From contig CAVPOQ010000008.1 of assembly GCA_963707145.1 (NCBI GenBank), forward strand, positions 62,001 through 126,000: a stretch of 64,000 nt of DNA, in the 5' to 3' direction. Position numbers and translations under genes: made by a program. The notes under the pieces were generated by a model, which was not told where the DNA came from, ran no database searches, and worked only from the letters and a program-made list of their open reading frames with translations. Below, one piece after another: positions 26,562 through 35,944 of the stretch. Positions within the stretch are counted from its first letter, which is position 1. Every line of letters begins with the position of its first letter. The DNA comes from RPQJ01 sp963707145. Lineage in GTDB: Bacteria; Pseudomonadota; Gammaproteobacteria; Steroidobacterales; Steroidobacteraceae.

Positions 26562-27563
26562 ATGGGACTGTTCAACTTCCGGTCGAAGAAGGCCGACGAG
26601 GCCGCTCCGGCGCCGTCCGCACAGCCGCCGGGCTTCCTCGCGCGCCTGCGCGCCCGGCTGAACCGCGGCGACTCCTGGCTCACCTACGACCTCGCCAACC
26701 TGCTGCCGGGCGGCAAGATCGACGAGGGCGTGCTCGACGAACTCGAGCTGCGCCTGATCGGCGCCGACGTCGGGGTCGAGACCACCGAGAAGATCCTCGG
26801 CGCGCTGCGCGGCAGAGTCGCGCGCAAGGAACTCGCCGACCTCGAGGCCCTGCTCGGCGCGCTGCGCCAGTCGCTGCTCGACATCGTCGGCCCGGTGAGC
26901 CGGCCGCTGGTGATCGACGAATCGCAGCGCCCGTTCGTGATCCTCGTGGTCGGCGTGAACGGCTCGGGCAAGACCACCACGATCGGCAAGCTCGCCCGGC
27001 GCCTGACCGACGAAGGCCGCAAGGTCGTGCTCGCCGCGGGCGACACGTTCCGCGCCGCCGCGGTCGAGCAGCTGCAGGTCTGGGGCGATCGCAACGGCGT
27101 CCCGGTGATCGCGCAGTCGGCCGGCGCGGATCCCGCCGCGGTGATCTTCGACGCGCTGCAGTCGGCGCAGGCGCGCGGTGCCGACGTGCTGATCGCCGAC
27201 ACCGCCGGCCGCCTGCACACGCAGAGCAACCTGATGGACGAGCTGCGCAAGGTGAAGCGCGTGCTCGGGCGGCTCGATCCGTCCGCGCCGCACGAGGTGC
27301 TGCTGGTGCTCGACGCCGGCCAGGGCCAGAACGCGCTCACGCAGGCGCAGCAGTTCCACCAGGCGCTCGGCGTCACCGGCATCGTGCTCACCAAGCTCGA
27401 CGGCACGGCCAAGGGCGGCATCGTGCTCGCCATCGCCGACCGCCTCGGGCTGCCGCTGCGCTACGTCGGCGTGGGCGAGACGGCCGAGGACTTCGGCGAG
27501 TTCGACGCCGCGACCTTCGTGGACGCCGTGCTCGCCCCGCCGCGAGGCGACGCGACGGCATGA
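26562..27563 (+). CDS. ftsY: Signal recognition particle receptor FtsY
   Basis: FtsY is the SRP receptor GTPase that hands ribosome-nascent-chain complexes to the translocon. The 333-residue protein has a short N-terminal region, the N domain, and the G domain with GVNGSGKTTTIGKLARRL, DTFRAAAVEQL, DTAGRLHTQSNLMDEL and TKLDGTAKGGIVLAI. The acidic A domain is much shorter than in E. coli, as in many high-GC relatives. The ATG at 26562 opens MGLFNFRSKKADE. It overlaps ftsE by four bases. Confidence 0.96.
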   Translation: MGLFNFRSKKADEAAPAPSAQPPGFLARLRARLNRGDSWLTYDLANLLPGGKIDEGVLDELELRLIGADVGVETTEKILGALRGRVARKELADLEALLGALRQSLLDIVGPVSRPLVIDESQRPFVILVVGVNGSGKTTTIGKLARRLTDEGRKVVLAAGDTFRAAAVEQLQVWGDRNGVPVIAQSAGADPAAVIFDALQSAQARGADVLIADTAGRLHTQSNLMDELRKVKRVLGRLDPSAPHEVLLVLDAGQGQNALTQAQQFHQALGVTGIVLTKLDGTAKGGIVLAIADRLGLPLRYVGVGETAEDFGEFDAATFVDAVLAPPRGDATA

Positions 27564-28273
27564 TCCGCTTCGACCACGTCTGGAAGCGCTATCCGAACGG
27601 CCGCGAGGCGCTCTGCGACCTCTCCCTCGAGATGGACCGCGGCGAGATGGCGTTCCTCACCGGGCACTCGGGTGCGGGCAAGAGCACGCTGCTCAAGCTG
27701 ATCGCGCTGATCGAACGGCCGTCGCGGGGGACGCTGGTCGTGAACGGCCAGAACACGGGCACGCTGCCGCGCTCGAAGGTCCCGGCGTTCCGCAGGCAGG
27801 TCGGCGTGGTGTTCCAGGACCACAAGCTGCTGATGGACCGCCCGGTCTACGACAACGTCGGCCTGCCGCTGGTGATCGCCGGGGTCCCTGAGAAGGAGAT
27901 CGGCAAGCGCGTGCGCGCCGCGCTCGACCAGGTGGGCCTGCTCGGCCGCGAGCGCAGCCGCCCGGTCGAACTCTCGACCGGCGAGCAGCAGCGCGTCGGC
28001 ATCGCGCGCGCCATCATCGGCAAGCCCTCGTTGCTGATCGCCGACGAGCCCACCGGCAACCTCGACCCCGACCTGTCGCTCGAGGTCATGAACCTCTTCA
28101 GGCGCTTCAACGAGGTGGGCGTCACGGTGCTGATCGCGAGCCACGACGTGCATCTGATCGAGCAGTTCGGGCTGCGCCGGATCGTGCTGGAGGGCGGCCG
28201 CGTCGCCGGCGGCGCCGGCGACGGCGTCGAGCCGATGCCCGACCTGCTCTCCATCGTCGCGGAACGCCCGTGA
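27560..28273 (+). CDS. ftsE: Cell-division ATP-binding protein FtsE
   Basis: FtsE is the ATPase of the FtsEX complex, which activates septal peptidoglycan hydrolases through EnvC or similar. The 237-residue protein has Walker A GHSGAGKST, Q-loop VGVVFQDHKLL, signature ELSTGEQQRVGIARA and Walker B LLIADEPTGNLDPD. The signature reads STGEQ rather than SGGEQ. Start ATG overlaps the ftsY stop (ATGA), and its stop overlaps the GTG of ftsX. Confidence 0.96.
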   Translation: MIRFDHVWKRYPNGREALCDLSLEMDRGEMAFLTGHSGAGKSTLLKLIALIERPSRGTLVVNGQNTGTLPRSKVPAFRRQVGVVFQDHKLLMDRPVYDNVGLPLVIAGVPEKEIGKRVRAALDQVGLLGRERSRPVELSTGEQQRVGIARAIIGKPSLLIADEPTGNLDPDLSLEVMNLFRRFNEVGVTVLIASHDVHLIEQFGLRRIVLEGGRVAGGAGDGVEPMPDLLSIVAERP

Positions 28274-29184
28274 ACACCTGGCTGGAGCGCCACGTCCAGA
28301 CGCTGGTCGGCTCGCTGGGCCGGCTGTGGGCGCAGCCGTTCGCGACGCTGCTCACCATCCTCGTGATCGGCATCGCGCTCGCGCTGCCGGCCTGCCTGCA
28401 CGTGCTGGTGCAGAACGTGCGCCTGGCGAGCGGCGGCTGGGGCAACGCGCTCGACATCTCCGTCTATATGAAGCCGCAGGCGACGCTCGAGCAGGCGAAG
28501 GCGGCCGCCGAGCGCGTGCGCCAGCGGCGCGACGTCGAGGATGTGACGCTGGTCGAGGCGGACGCGGCGCTCGAGGAGTTCCGCCGCAACTCGGGCTTCG
28601 GCGCGGCGCTCGACGCGCTGAAGGACAACCCGCTGCCGCACGCGCTGGTGGTGCGCCCGTCGGCCGAGTTCCGCGAACCGGGCCGGGTGGCCACGCTCAC
28701 CGGGGAACTGCGCAAGATCGACGGCGTGGACATCGTGCAGCTCGACACGGCCTGGGTGAGCCGCTTCAACGCGATCCTCGACGTGGTGCGCCGCGTGGTG
28801 CTGCTCGCGGTAGGGCTCTTCGCGCTCGGCATCCTCGTGATCGTCGGCAACACGATCCGCCTCGACATCGAGAACCGGCGCGACGAGATCGAGGTCACCA
28901 AGCTGGTCGGCGGCAGCAACGCGTTCGTGCGCCGGCCGTTCCTCTACAACGGCGTCTGGTACGGCCTGGGCGGCGGGCTGGTCGCGTGGCTGGTCGTGAC
29001 GGTGGTGATCACGGCGCTCGGCGAACCGGTGCAGCGCATCGCCGGGCTGTACGGCAGCCGCTTCGAACTGCAGGGCCTCGGGCTCGAGGGCAGCGCCGCG
29101 CTGCTGCTCGGCGGCGTGGCGCTGGGCTGGATCGGTTCGTTCATCGCCTCGACCCGCGAGCTGCGGGGCATCGAGCCGAAGTAG
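28270..29184 (+). CDS. ftsX: Cell-division protein FtsX
   Basis: The membrane partner of FtsE. The 304-residue protein has an N-terminal helix (FATLLTILVIGIALALPACL), a periplasmic domain, and three C-terminal helices (VVLLAVGLFALGILVIVGNT; LGGGLVAWLVVTVVITAL; AALLLGGVALGWIGSFIAS). The RLDIENRRDEIEVTKLVGGS loop that contacts FtsE is well conserved. The GTG start at 28270 overlaps ftsE. In E. coli rpoH follows next; here three unrelated genes intervene. Confidence 0.95.
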   Translation: MNTWLERHVQTLVGSLGRLWAQPFATLLTILVIGIALALPACLHVLVQNVRLASGGWGNALDISVYMKPQATLEQAKAAAERVRQRRDVEDVTLVEADAALEEFRRNSGFGAALDALKDNPLPHALVVRPSAEFREPGRVATLTGELRKIDGVDIVQLDTAWVSRFNAILDVVRRVVLLAVGLFALGILVIVGNTIRLDIENRRDEIEVTKLVGGSNAFVRRPFLYNGVWYGLGGGLVAWLVVTVVITALGEPVQRIAGLYGSRFELQGLGLEGSAALLLGGVALGWIGSFIASTRELRGIEPK

Positions 29185-29249
29185 CGCGGGCGGGGACCGG
29201 CCATGCGCGGTCGTATCGGCACAGTGCCGCGAGCTGCCATTCGCGGGCG

Positions 29250-30272
29250 TCATCGACCAGCACGAGCCGAGCCACCCTGGCGATCACGCCACTGCCTCGG
29301 ACTCGCCCCTGCCCAGTTGCGGAAGGCTCTGGAAAATACGTTCGGGTCCGAATAGCGCAGCGCGGCCGCAATCTCCATGACTGGAAGTTCGGTGTCCCGC
29401 AGCAGCTGCCTTGCCAGTCCGAAGCGCGTCTGATCGACCAGCTTCTGCAGGTGCGTTCCGTCCGCATGGAGTCGCTTTCTCAGGGTTCGCTGGTGAATGC
29501 CGAAGATGCGCGCCACGTCGTCCGCCGAGGTGGCGCCGTTGAGCACGAACTGTGGCAGCGCGCACTCAACCTGTTCCGCGAAGGTCATCGCGGCTTGCTC
29601 TTTTGCGCGCGCAATGGCGCGGTTCAGCATGCGGCGCAGTTCAGGGTCGGTGCCGGCGATCGGTTGCTCGAGCCACGACGAGGCGAAGACGACACCGCAG
29701 GCTTCGGCATCGAACCGGAGCCTGGTCCGGAACACGCGACGGAAGGCTGCCGCATCCGTCGGCCGCAGGTGTGGAAACTGGACGCAGGTCGGCAGCCACG
29801 ACGGGCCGCAGAGTTCCTGCAGCGAGCGGTAGCCGATGGCGATGGCAGCGTCGTAGATCTGTGCCATCGATGTGGCGCCCTGTCCGTAGGCCGAGTAGCC
29901 AAGGAGCACACTCGACGGTTCGCGTTCCAGCAGGACCGGGACGGCACCGCGGTCGTGCAGGTGAAGGTGCAGAAGCAACGCCCGCAGGGCTTCGCCGACC
30001 GTGGCCGAGTTTCGCATCAGGTGTCCGATCTCACCGAGGGCCTGGAGGCGAAAGCGCTCGCCGACCAGCAGCCCGAAGTGCCCGCATCCGGTCAAGTCCG
30101 CGCAGACCGACAGCAGGTGGGCGAGGTTCTCGAACGGGATACGGCTCTCCGAATCCCTGAACAGCCGCAGATCTATTCCAGCGTCGGCGAACACGCGGCG
30201 GGGTGCGACCCCGAGTTCCGTCAGCACATCGGGGATGGCCATGAGGGGGCCGATGCGGACGTCGCCGGCCAT
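29250..30272 (-). CDS. AraC-family regulator with Arabinose_bd-type sensor domain
   Basis: About 340 residues. The N-terminal domain (VLTELGVAPRRVFADAGIDL, LRALLLHLHLHDRGAVPVLL) is the ligand-sensing region of the OruR/ArgR-like subgroup. The C-terminus has two helix-turn-helix motifs: DDVARIFGIHQRTLRKRLHA and LPVMEIAAALRYSDPNVFSR with AFRNWAGASPRQWR. I chose ATG 30272; an upstream ATG at 30506 would run through the promoter region. It is divergent from the DUF1254 gene, which is its likely target. The ligand is unknown. Confidence 0.88.
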   Translation of the reverse strand: MAGDVRIGPLMAIPDVLTELGVAPRRVFADAGIDLRLFRDSESRIPFENLAHLLSVCADLTGCGHFGLLVGERFRLQALGEIGHLMRNSATVGEALRALLLHLHLHDRGAVPVLLEREPSSVLLGYSAYGQGATSMAQIYDAAIAIGYRSLQELCGPSWLPTCVQFPHLRPTDAAAFRRVFRTRLRFDAEACGVVFASSWLEQPIAGTDPELRRMLNRAIARAKEQAAMTFAEQVECALPQFVLNGATSADDVARIFGIHQRTLRKRLHADGTHLQKLVDQTRFGLARQLLRDTELPVMEIAAALRYSDPNVFSRAFRNWAGASPRQWRDRQGGSARAGR

Positions 30273-30505
30273 GCTGGAGAACAATGGGGACGGCGGCCTC
30301 CGCGCCGAATGCCTAGCCACCTCTCGTCCCTTTTGATCCCGCTCGCACCATGAGGCCCCTCGACTCCTTTGCGTTGGTCCCTGCAGCTCAGTAAGCCTGC
30401 GTGCAAACGCTAGTTGCCGGGGGCCGTATTTGCAAGGTTTTGCGCCTGCCGAGTTGCTAGTCTTCCCGCCGATTCCGGCCCCGCTGAACCGCTCAGGAGA
30501 GCGCA

Positions 30506-32042
30506 ATGACCAGATCCCTTATCGCCGGCGCGTTCGCGACCGCACTGCTCCTCTCCGTTGGACTCAGCACCGCCAGTGCGCAGTCCGTGGCCGGGCGCGG
30601 CAGCCTCGCCGGCGTACAAGTACTCGACTCCGATCGCACCGGGCGTCGCCGTGCCCGACAGGCTCGAAAGCTCGATCGGCACGCTGCACCTGCACTACGG
30701 CTACCCCGAAGCCGGCACCGTCGAAAAGATCTACGACAACCTCGATCGCTCGCGCGCCCTGCAGGCCTACCTGATGGCGATACCGATCGTGAACCAGGCC
30801 GGCATGCGTGACTCGCTCCGCCAGTTCGGGCCGGACAACCAGACCGACGTCATCTGGGAAAACCTGGTCGACGCGAGGTCGGTGGAACTGACGGCGAACG
30901 ACAACACGATCTACAACTTCATCTGGCTGGACACGAAAAAGGGCCCGGTGGTGCTCGAGATTCCTCCCGAGGTCCTGGGCGGCATCAATGACTTCTGGTA
31001 TCGCTGGGTCGCTGATGTGGGCATCACCGGCGAAGATCGGGGAAAAGGCGGCAAGTACCTCGTGCTGCCGCCCGGATACGAGGGCGACGTCCCGTCGGGC
31101 TACGTCGTGGTGAGGCCGAGCACGTTTGGCAACTGGCTGTTCTTCCGCGCCTTCGTCGTCGATGGCTCGACGGCGCCCGGCGTCGATTCGGTGAAGAAGC
31201 ACCTGAAGATCTACCAGTTGTCGGACGCGGCCAATCCGCCGCCGATGAAGTTTGCAAATGGTTCCGGAGTCCCCGCGAATTTCGTTGCGCCCGGCGACTA
31301 CGGGTTCTGGGAGCTCCTGAACAAGGTCATCCAGGAAGAGCCGCCCGAGGGAAGCGATCCGACGATGCTCGGGCTCTTCGCCTCCGTCGGCATCGTCAAG
31401 GGGCAGCCGTTCAATCCCGACGAGCGCATGAAGAAGATTCTCACGGACGCCGCGAACATCGGTGCCGTCACGGCGCGCACGATCGCCTTCAAGATCCGCT
31501 CGAGCGACGCCTACTTCTACCCGAACAGCACGTGGCGCCTGCCGTTCTTCGGCGGCTACAAGTTCGAAAGCGCGCCCGGCGTGACGAACATGGACGGCTA
31601 CATTCAATACTATTACTTCGCCACCGGCGTCACGCCGGCGATGGAGATGAAGATGGTCGGCAAGGGATCGCAGTATCCCTGGTCGGTCCAGGACTCCAAC
31701 GGCAACCCGTTCGATGGCGGCAAGTCGTACCGGATGCGCCTGCCACCCAACGTTCCGGTCAAGGATTTCTGGTCCGTCATCGTTTACGACAACCAGACCC
31801 GTTCGATGGTCCAGACGGATCAGAAGTCTCCGAGCGTCAGCAGCCAGAACAAGGGTTTGAAGGTCAACGCGGACGGCTCGGTGGACGTGTTCTTCGGCCC
31901 GAAGGCCCCGGCTGGCTATGAGAACAACTGGGTGCAGACCATTCCGGGCAAGGGCTGGTTCATGATCCTGCGGCTGTACGGCCCGCTCGAGCCCTGGTTC
32001 GACAAGACCTGGCGCCCCGGAGAGATCGAACTGCAACGCTGA
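30506..32042 (+). CDS. Exported DUF1254/DUF1214 protein, one frameshift
   Basis: A 511-residue protein once one extra base near 30600 is ignored. The first frame gives a signal peptide (AFATALLLSVGLSTASAQS). The second gives the mature part: IGTLHLHYGYPEAGTVEKIY, DNLDRSRALQAYLMAIPIVN, then a DUF1254 region with a DUF1214 C-terminus (SYRMRLPPNVPVKDFWSVIV, GWFMILRLYGPLEPWFDKTW). The family is widespread and of unknown function, often beside AraC regulators as here. A periplasmic location is likely. It is followed by a small channel-like protein. Confidence 0.85.
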
Positions 32043-32089
32043 GCGGATGACGCAGTCCACCGTCGCAGGGCCGGTGCGGCGGCGACGCC

Positions 32090-32569
32090 ATGAATGCACT
32101 TTCGAAAGTGACGTCGCTGGAAGAGGTGACCTGGGGCATCGGGCTGGTCGCAGTCACGATGATCATCCACGCGTTCGCGATGCCGATGACGCTCGCCGTC
32201 TGCAGCGTCGCCGAGAAGCGTTGCCAGAACCGGCGCGGTTTCTTCGTCGGCGTCCGTGTCCTGCTGTTGGCGAGCGGCCTGATCGTCATCGCGCACCTCG
32301 TCGAGGTCGCGGTGTGGGCCGTCTTCTTCGTGGCGTGCGATGCGTTCCCCACGACGTCTGCGGCTTTCTACTACTCGCTGCTGCAGTACACGACGGCCGG
32401 CAGCGATCTGTCGCTGCCTGACCGCTGGCGCCTGCTCGGCGGGATGATCGCGATCGCCGGGGTCCTGGCATTTGCGTGGTCGACGGCGGTGCTGCTCGCG
32501 CTCGCGCAGCGGTTCCAGTACGAACAACTCAAGCGGATGTCCATCGACGCGCCAGTCGACCCGCAATGA
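32090..32569 (+). CDS. Ion-channel-like membrane protein lacking the K+ filter
   Basis: A 159-residue protein with about four helices (GIGLVAVTMIIHAFAMPMTL; VLLLASGLIVIAHLVEVAVW; LGGMIAIAGVLAFAWSTAVL). The segment SAAFYYSLLQYTTAGSDLSL lies where two-helix potassium channels have their pore loop, but GYG is replaced by AGS, so selectivity is probably lost or altered. This subfamily is often called two-pore-domain channel-like. It lies 47 bases after the DUF1254 gene and may be co-transcribed. Confidence 0.7.
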   Translation: MNALSKVTSLEEVTWGIGLVAVTMIIHAFAMPMTLAVCSVAEKRCQNRRGFFVGVRVLLLASGLIVIAHLVEVAVWAVFFVACDAFPTTSAAFYYSLLQYTTAGSDLSLPDRWRLLGGMIAIAGVLAFAWSTAVLLALAQRFQYEQLKRMSIDAPVDPQ

Positions 32570-33045
32570 CGGCAGCGGCTGCTTCGCCGGTGGCCCGAGT
32601 CAGTAAGCGCGGCTCGATCGAGCCGCAACGATTCTGTCCGCCGCAGGCGACAGCACCAAGAGTGATTGCTGCCTGGTCCGCGCGTGACATGCCGTCTGGT
32701 CCCGGTCGCATGGCTGTTCGCCAATGTCCGTTTCTTCGCAACGCGACGGTTCGCTCCGTGCCGACTCGAGACCCAACCGGCCCCGACAAGTGCACGTTCC
32801 GCGACAGACGCCAATCCGTGGATGAGATTCTCGTCACCGCCCCGGCGGGTCATGCCCCATCGGCGTGACAGCAGCCGGCGGCGAGAGGCGTACGGACTTC
32901 ACCGACACCGGCATCGGTCGAAACTCTCTGGTCAGGCGACCCGACCTCGTATGGACCCGAATCCTCCCGAATCGGCATCCGGCACCGCCCAGCCAGCCGG
33001 CCTGGACCGCTGATCTTGAATGTAACGCTTTGATTCTTGTCGATT

Positions 33046-33051
33046 TATACT
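33046..33051 (+). promoter_or_regulatory. Possible -10 box for rpoH
   Basis: TATACT, a good -10 match in an AT-rich patch. No convincing -35 lies at 16-18 bases, so this is only a candidate; TTGAAT at 33016 and TTGATT at 33030 are both wrongly spaced. The start of the message would be near 33058, placing the CIRCE element in the leader. Confidence 0.35.
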
Positions 33052-33090
33052 GGCCGAATCGCGATGCTGCCCGCGGAACTTCCCCACGTC

Positions 33091-33117
33091 TTAGCACTCT
33101 AATTGCCTGACTGCTAA
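33091..33117 (+). promoter_or_regulatory. CIRCE element (HrcA operator) upstream of rpoH
   Basis: TTAGCACTC, nine bases (TAATTGCCT), then GACTGCTAA. The CIRCE consensus is TTAGCACTC-N9-GAGTGCTAA, so 17 of 18 arm positions match with exact spacing. CIRCE binds the heat-shock repressor HrcA. It lies 36 bases before the rpoH ATG, which predicts that HrcA controls sigma-32 synthesis here. The hrcA gene is not in the window. Confidence 0.85.
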
Positions 33118-33153
33118 GATTGGCAGCCGTCGTCTGGGGAGCCTCCGAAACAC

Positions 33154-34033
33154 ATGACCGCCGCCCTCGTTCGCCGCAGCCCGACAGACCTCGCCCTGCT
33201 AGGCCCGGTCGGCAGCTTCGACGCCTACGTCCAGGCCGTGAGCCACATCCCGGTGCTCAGCCGCGAGGACGAGTCCGAGCTGGCCGCGCGCTTCCGTCGT
33301 GACAACGACCTCGACGCGGCTCGGCAGCTGGTGCTCTCGCACCTGCGCTTCGTCGTGCACATCGCCCGCGGCTACCACGGCTACGGCCTGCCGATGGGCG
33401 ACCTCGTCCAGGAAGGCAACGTCGGTCTGATGAAGGCGGTGAAGCGCTTCGACCCGGCGGTCGGCGTGCGGCTGGTGTCGTTCGCCGTGCACTGGATCCG
33501 CGCCGAGATCCACGAGTACGTGCTGCGCAACTGGCGGCTGGTGAAGATCGCCACCACCAAGGCGCAGCGCAAGCTGTTCTTCAACCTCCGCAAGTACAAG
33601 CGCCGCCTCGGCTGGCTGTCGGCGGAGGAGACGCAGGCCGTCGCCCGCGATCTCGGCGTCACGACGGCAGGAAGTGACGGAGATGGAGCGCCGCCTCGCC
33701 TCGCGCGACCTCTCCTACGACCCGTCGCCCGACACCGACGACGAGGAAGAGTCGTATTCGCCGTCGGCCTACCTGCCGGCCCCGGACGCCGACCCCGCGG
33801 TCGCGGTCGAGCGTGCCGAGTGGGACGACGACGTGACCGACCGCGTCGCCGACGCCATGTCGCAGCTCGACGCCCGCAGCCAGGCCGTGCTGCGCGCGCG
33901 CTGGATGGGCGAGCAGAAGGCCACGCTGCACGAACTCGCCGAAGAGTACGGCGTGTCCGCCGAGCGCATCCGCCAGATCGAGGCGAACGCGATCAAGAAG
34001 CTGCGCAAGCTGGTGGCCACCGAAGAGGCCTGA
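33154..34033 (+). CDS. rpoH: RNA polymerase heat-shock sigma factor (sigma-32), one frameshift
   Basis: About 292 residues if one extra base near 33664 is removed (the frame then reads GVT-RQEVTEMERRLASRD). Region 2 is LRFVVHIARGYHGYGLPMGD with LVQEGNVGLMKAVKRFDP; the RpoH box QRKLFFNLRK identifies sigma-32 among the group. Region 4 ends with ERIRQIEANAIKKLRKLV. Sigma-32 directs heat-shock transcription. As written the frame breaks in the middle of the protein, which would remove region 4; because rpoH is normally important and many other genes here carry similar breaks, I treat this as sequence error. Confidence 0.93.
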
Positions 34034-34061
34034 ACCGGCACGTGGCGCCCGCCGCGCCACG

Positions 34062-34120
34062 GCCCGAACGAAGCCGCCCTCGCCCGCGTCGCCGCGAGCG
34101 AGGGCGGTGTGCGTTCGGCG
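34062..34120. terminator. Long hairpin between convergent rpoH and ompA-like gene
   Basis: CCGCCCTCGC (34074-34083) pairs with GCGAGGGCGG (34098-34107), and the outer CGAACG / CGTTCG pairs extend it. There is no U-tract on either side. Its place between converging genes suggests a bidirectional transcription barrier or mRNA 3' stabiliser. Confidence 0.55.
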
Positions 34121-34129
34121 CCGGGCGAA

Positions 34130-34816
34130 TCAGCCCTTCTTGGCCTGGTTCAGCGTCTCCTGCGTCACCGGCACGATCGTGATCTCGACGCGGCGATTCT
34201 CGGCACGGCCCTCGGAGGTCGCGTTGTCGGCGATCGGGAAGTCCGGGCCCGCGCCCACCGTCTGCATGCGCTGCACGGGCACGCCGCGGCCCGCGAGGTA
34301 GGTCTTCACGCTCTGTGCGCGCTGCTCGGAGAGCTTCATGTTGTAGGCGTGGGCGCCCGTGCTGTCGGTGTGGCCGGCGATCTGGATCACCGTCTGGTTG
34401 TACTCGGCCAGCGTCTGCGCGACCTTGTCGAGCACCGGGTAGAACTGCGGGTTGAGGTCGGACTTGTCGACCGCGAAGGTCACGCCGCCGGGCATGTCGA
34501 GCGTGATGTTGTCGCCCTTGCGCACGACCTCCACGCCGGTGCCCGCCATCTGCTGGCGCAGCTTGGCCTCCTGCTTGTCCTGGTAGTTGCCGACAGCGCC
34601 GCCGGCGATCGCGCCGACGCCGGCGCCGATCAGCGCGCCTTTCCAGCCGCCGTCGATCAGCAGGCCGGCGACCGCGCCGCCCGCGGCGCCGATGCCCGCG
34701 CCCTGGCGCGTCTTGGCCTTCTCCGGGTTGGTCGCGAAGTCCTGCGTGGCCGCGCAACCCGCCAGCGAGACGGCGGCAGCGGCGGCGACGAGCAGGGCAG
34801 TCTTGCGCATCATCAT
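34130..34816 (-). CDS. OmpA-family lipoprotein with glycine zipper
   Basis: A 228-residue protein. The lipoprotein signal ends in AAVSLAGCAATQDF (lipobox LAGC). A glycine-zipper segment (GAGIGAAGGAVAGLLIDGGW; GALIGAGVGAIAGGAVGN) may insert in a membrane. The C-terminal OmpA domain (VIQIAGHTDSTGAHAYNMKL, SEQRAQSVKTYLAGRGV, RRVEITIVPV) binds peptidoglycan through the conserved Asp and Arg. It resembles the YiaD type. It links the outer membrane to the wall. It converges on rpoH. Confidence 0.92.
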   Translation of the reverse strand: MMMRKTALLVAAAAAVSLAGCAATQDFATNPEKAKTRQGAGIGAAGGAVAGLLIDGGWKGALIGAGVGAIAGGAVGNYQDKQEAKLRQQMAGTGVEVVRKGDNITLDMPGGVTFAVDKSDLNPQFYPVLDKVAQTLAEYNQTVIQIAGHTDSTGAHAYNMKLSEQRAQSVKTYLAGRGVPVQRMQTVGAGPDFPIADNATSEGRAENRRVEITIVPVTQETLNQAKKG

Positions 34817-34878
34817 TCGGTCACTCCTGGAGTCATGGCGTTAGAGGTGCGGCCCGATCTGACGGGACGGGGCGCGTT

Positions 34879-35829
34879 TCATGATCGCCCAGCGGGTGGG
34901 CGCTGACAACTCGCGGACACACTGCCTGCGGCCTCCACGATGAGACGGGCTTCGCGGAACACGATCGAGTGCAGCTCCGCGGTGCGCGCCGGCGTCGGCG
35001 CATAGCCGCCGGCGATCGTCACCACGACGGGGAGCCCGAGCGAACGGCAGGATTCGAGCACGTGGCGCTCGCGCAGCGCGAGGCCCTTGTCCGACAGCGC
35101 GAGCCGGCCGTAGCGGTCGCCCCGCGCGGGATCCACGCCCGCGAGATAGAAGACGAGGTCGGGGGCGAAGCGAGCGAGAACGTTCTCGAGGTGGCGACGC
35201 AGCAGCTCGAGGTAGTCGTCGTCACCGACGCCGTCGGCGAGGCCGACGTCGAGCGTCGAGCGCAACTTCTGCAGCGGGTAGTTGCGCTCGCCGTGCATCG
35301 AGAACGTGAACACGTCGGCGTCGCCCTCGAAGATCGCGGCGGTCCCGTTGCCCTGGTGCACGTCGAGGTCGACCACCAGCGCGCGGCGAATCCGGCCGTC
35401 GCGCTGCAGTACCCGAATCGCCACCGCCACGTCGTTCAGGACGCAGAACCCCTCGCCGTGGCCCGGGAAGGCGTGGTGCGTGCCGCCGGCGAGATTGCCG
35501 GCCAGGCCGTCCTCGAGCGCGGCCCGGGCGGCCTCGAGCGTTCCCTGCGCCGCGAGGCGCGAGCGCCGCCACAGTGCCGCGGACCACGGCACGCCGAGCT
35601 TGCGGATCGCGGCCGGCTCGAGGGTGCCGGTGGCGAGCCGCGCGAGGTACGACTCGGCGTGCACGAGGCGCAGGTCGTCGAGGGTCGCCTCGGCGGGCTC
35701 GATCAGATCGGCGCGCGCGAGGATCCCCTCTGCCAGCAGCCGCTCGCACAGCAGCGGGTACTTGGCCATGGGGAAAGGGTGCGAGGGCGGCAGGGCGACG
35801 AAATAGTCCGGGTGGTAGGCGCAACGCAT
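34879..35829 (-). CDS. Histone-deacetylase-family amidohydrolase
   Basis: A 316-residue zinc hydrolase of the HDAC / acetylpolyamine amidohydrolase family. Active-site parts are GGTHHAFPGHGEGFCVLNDV (His pair and the His-Ala region), VVDLDVHQGNGTAAIF (Asp-x-His zinc ligands), and later YLAGVDPARGDRYGRLALS (Asp ligand) with TIAGGYA. In bacteria such enzymes act on acetylated polyamines, acetoin-pathway proteins or other amides; the substrate here is unknown. Start at ATG 35829 (MRCAYHPDYFVALPPSHPFP). It is divergent from the acyl-CoA dehydrogenase. Confidence 0.9.
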   Translation of the reverse strand: MRCAYHPDYFVALPPSHPFPMAKYPLLCERLLAEGILARADLIEPAEATLDDLRLVHAESYLARLATGTLEPAAIRKLGVPWSAALWRRSRLAAQGTLEAARAALEDGLAGNLAGGTHHAFPGHGEGFCVLNDVAVAIRVLQRDGRIRRALVVDLDVHQGNGTAAIFEGDADVFTFSMHGERNYPLQKLRSTLDVGLADGVGDDDYLELLRRHLENVLARFAPDLVFYLAGVDPARGDRYGRLALSDKGLALRERHVLESCRSLGLPVVVTIAGGYAPTPARTAELHSIVFREARLIVEAAGSVSASCQRPPAGRS

Positions 35830-35944
35830 GGTCGGGGAGCAGTTCGTGGCGGCGACCCGGGCGGGTTCGGTGAGCCGCTTTGCCCCGGGCGCGCATTTTC
35901 CCGAGAATGGCGGCTTGCCCAACCACCCTCACCGGGAGCCGCCC

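Larger units (their letters stand above)
32570..33153 (+). other. 584-base non-coding stretch before rpoH
   Basis: I see no credible gene here. Short open frames exist on both strands but lack recognisable starts or protein-like composition. The AT content rises after about 33010, where the promoter-like element and the CIRCE element of rpoH lie. The first 440 bases show nothing I can interpret. Confidence 0.6.

Noticed and set aside
32090..32569. Potassium channel
   Set aside because: The pore-loop position lacks GYG, so a selective K+ channel is not supported; it is called channel-like only.
33655..33675. Programmed frameshift in rpoH
   Set aside because: There is no slippery heptamer or stimulatory structure that I can see, and the break is of the same kind as a dozen others in unrelated genes.
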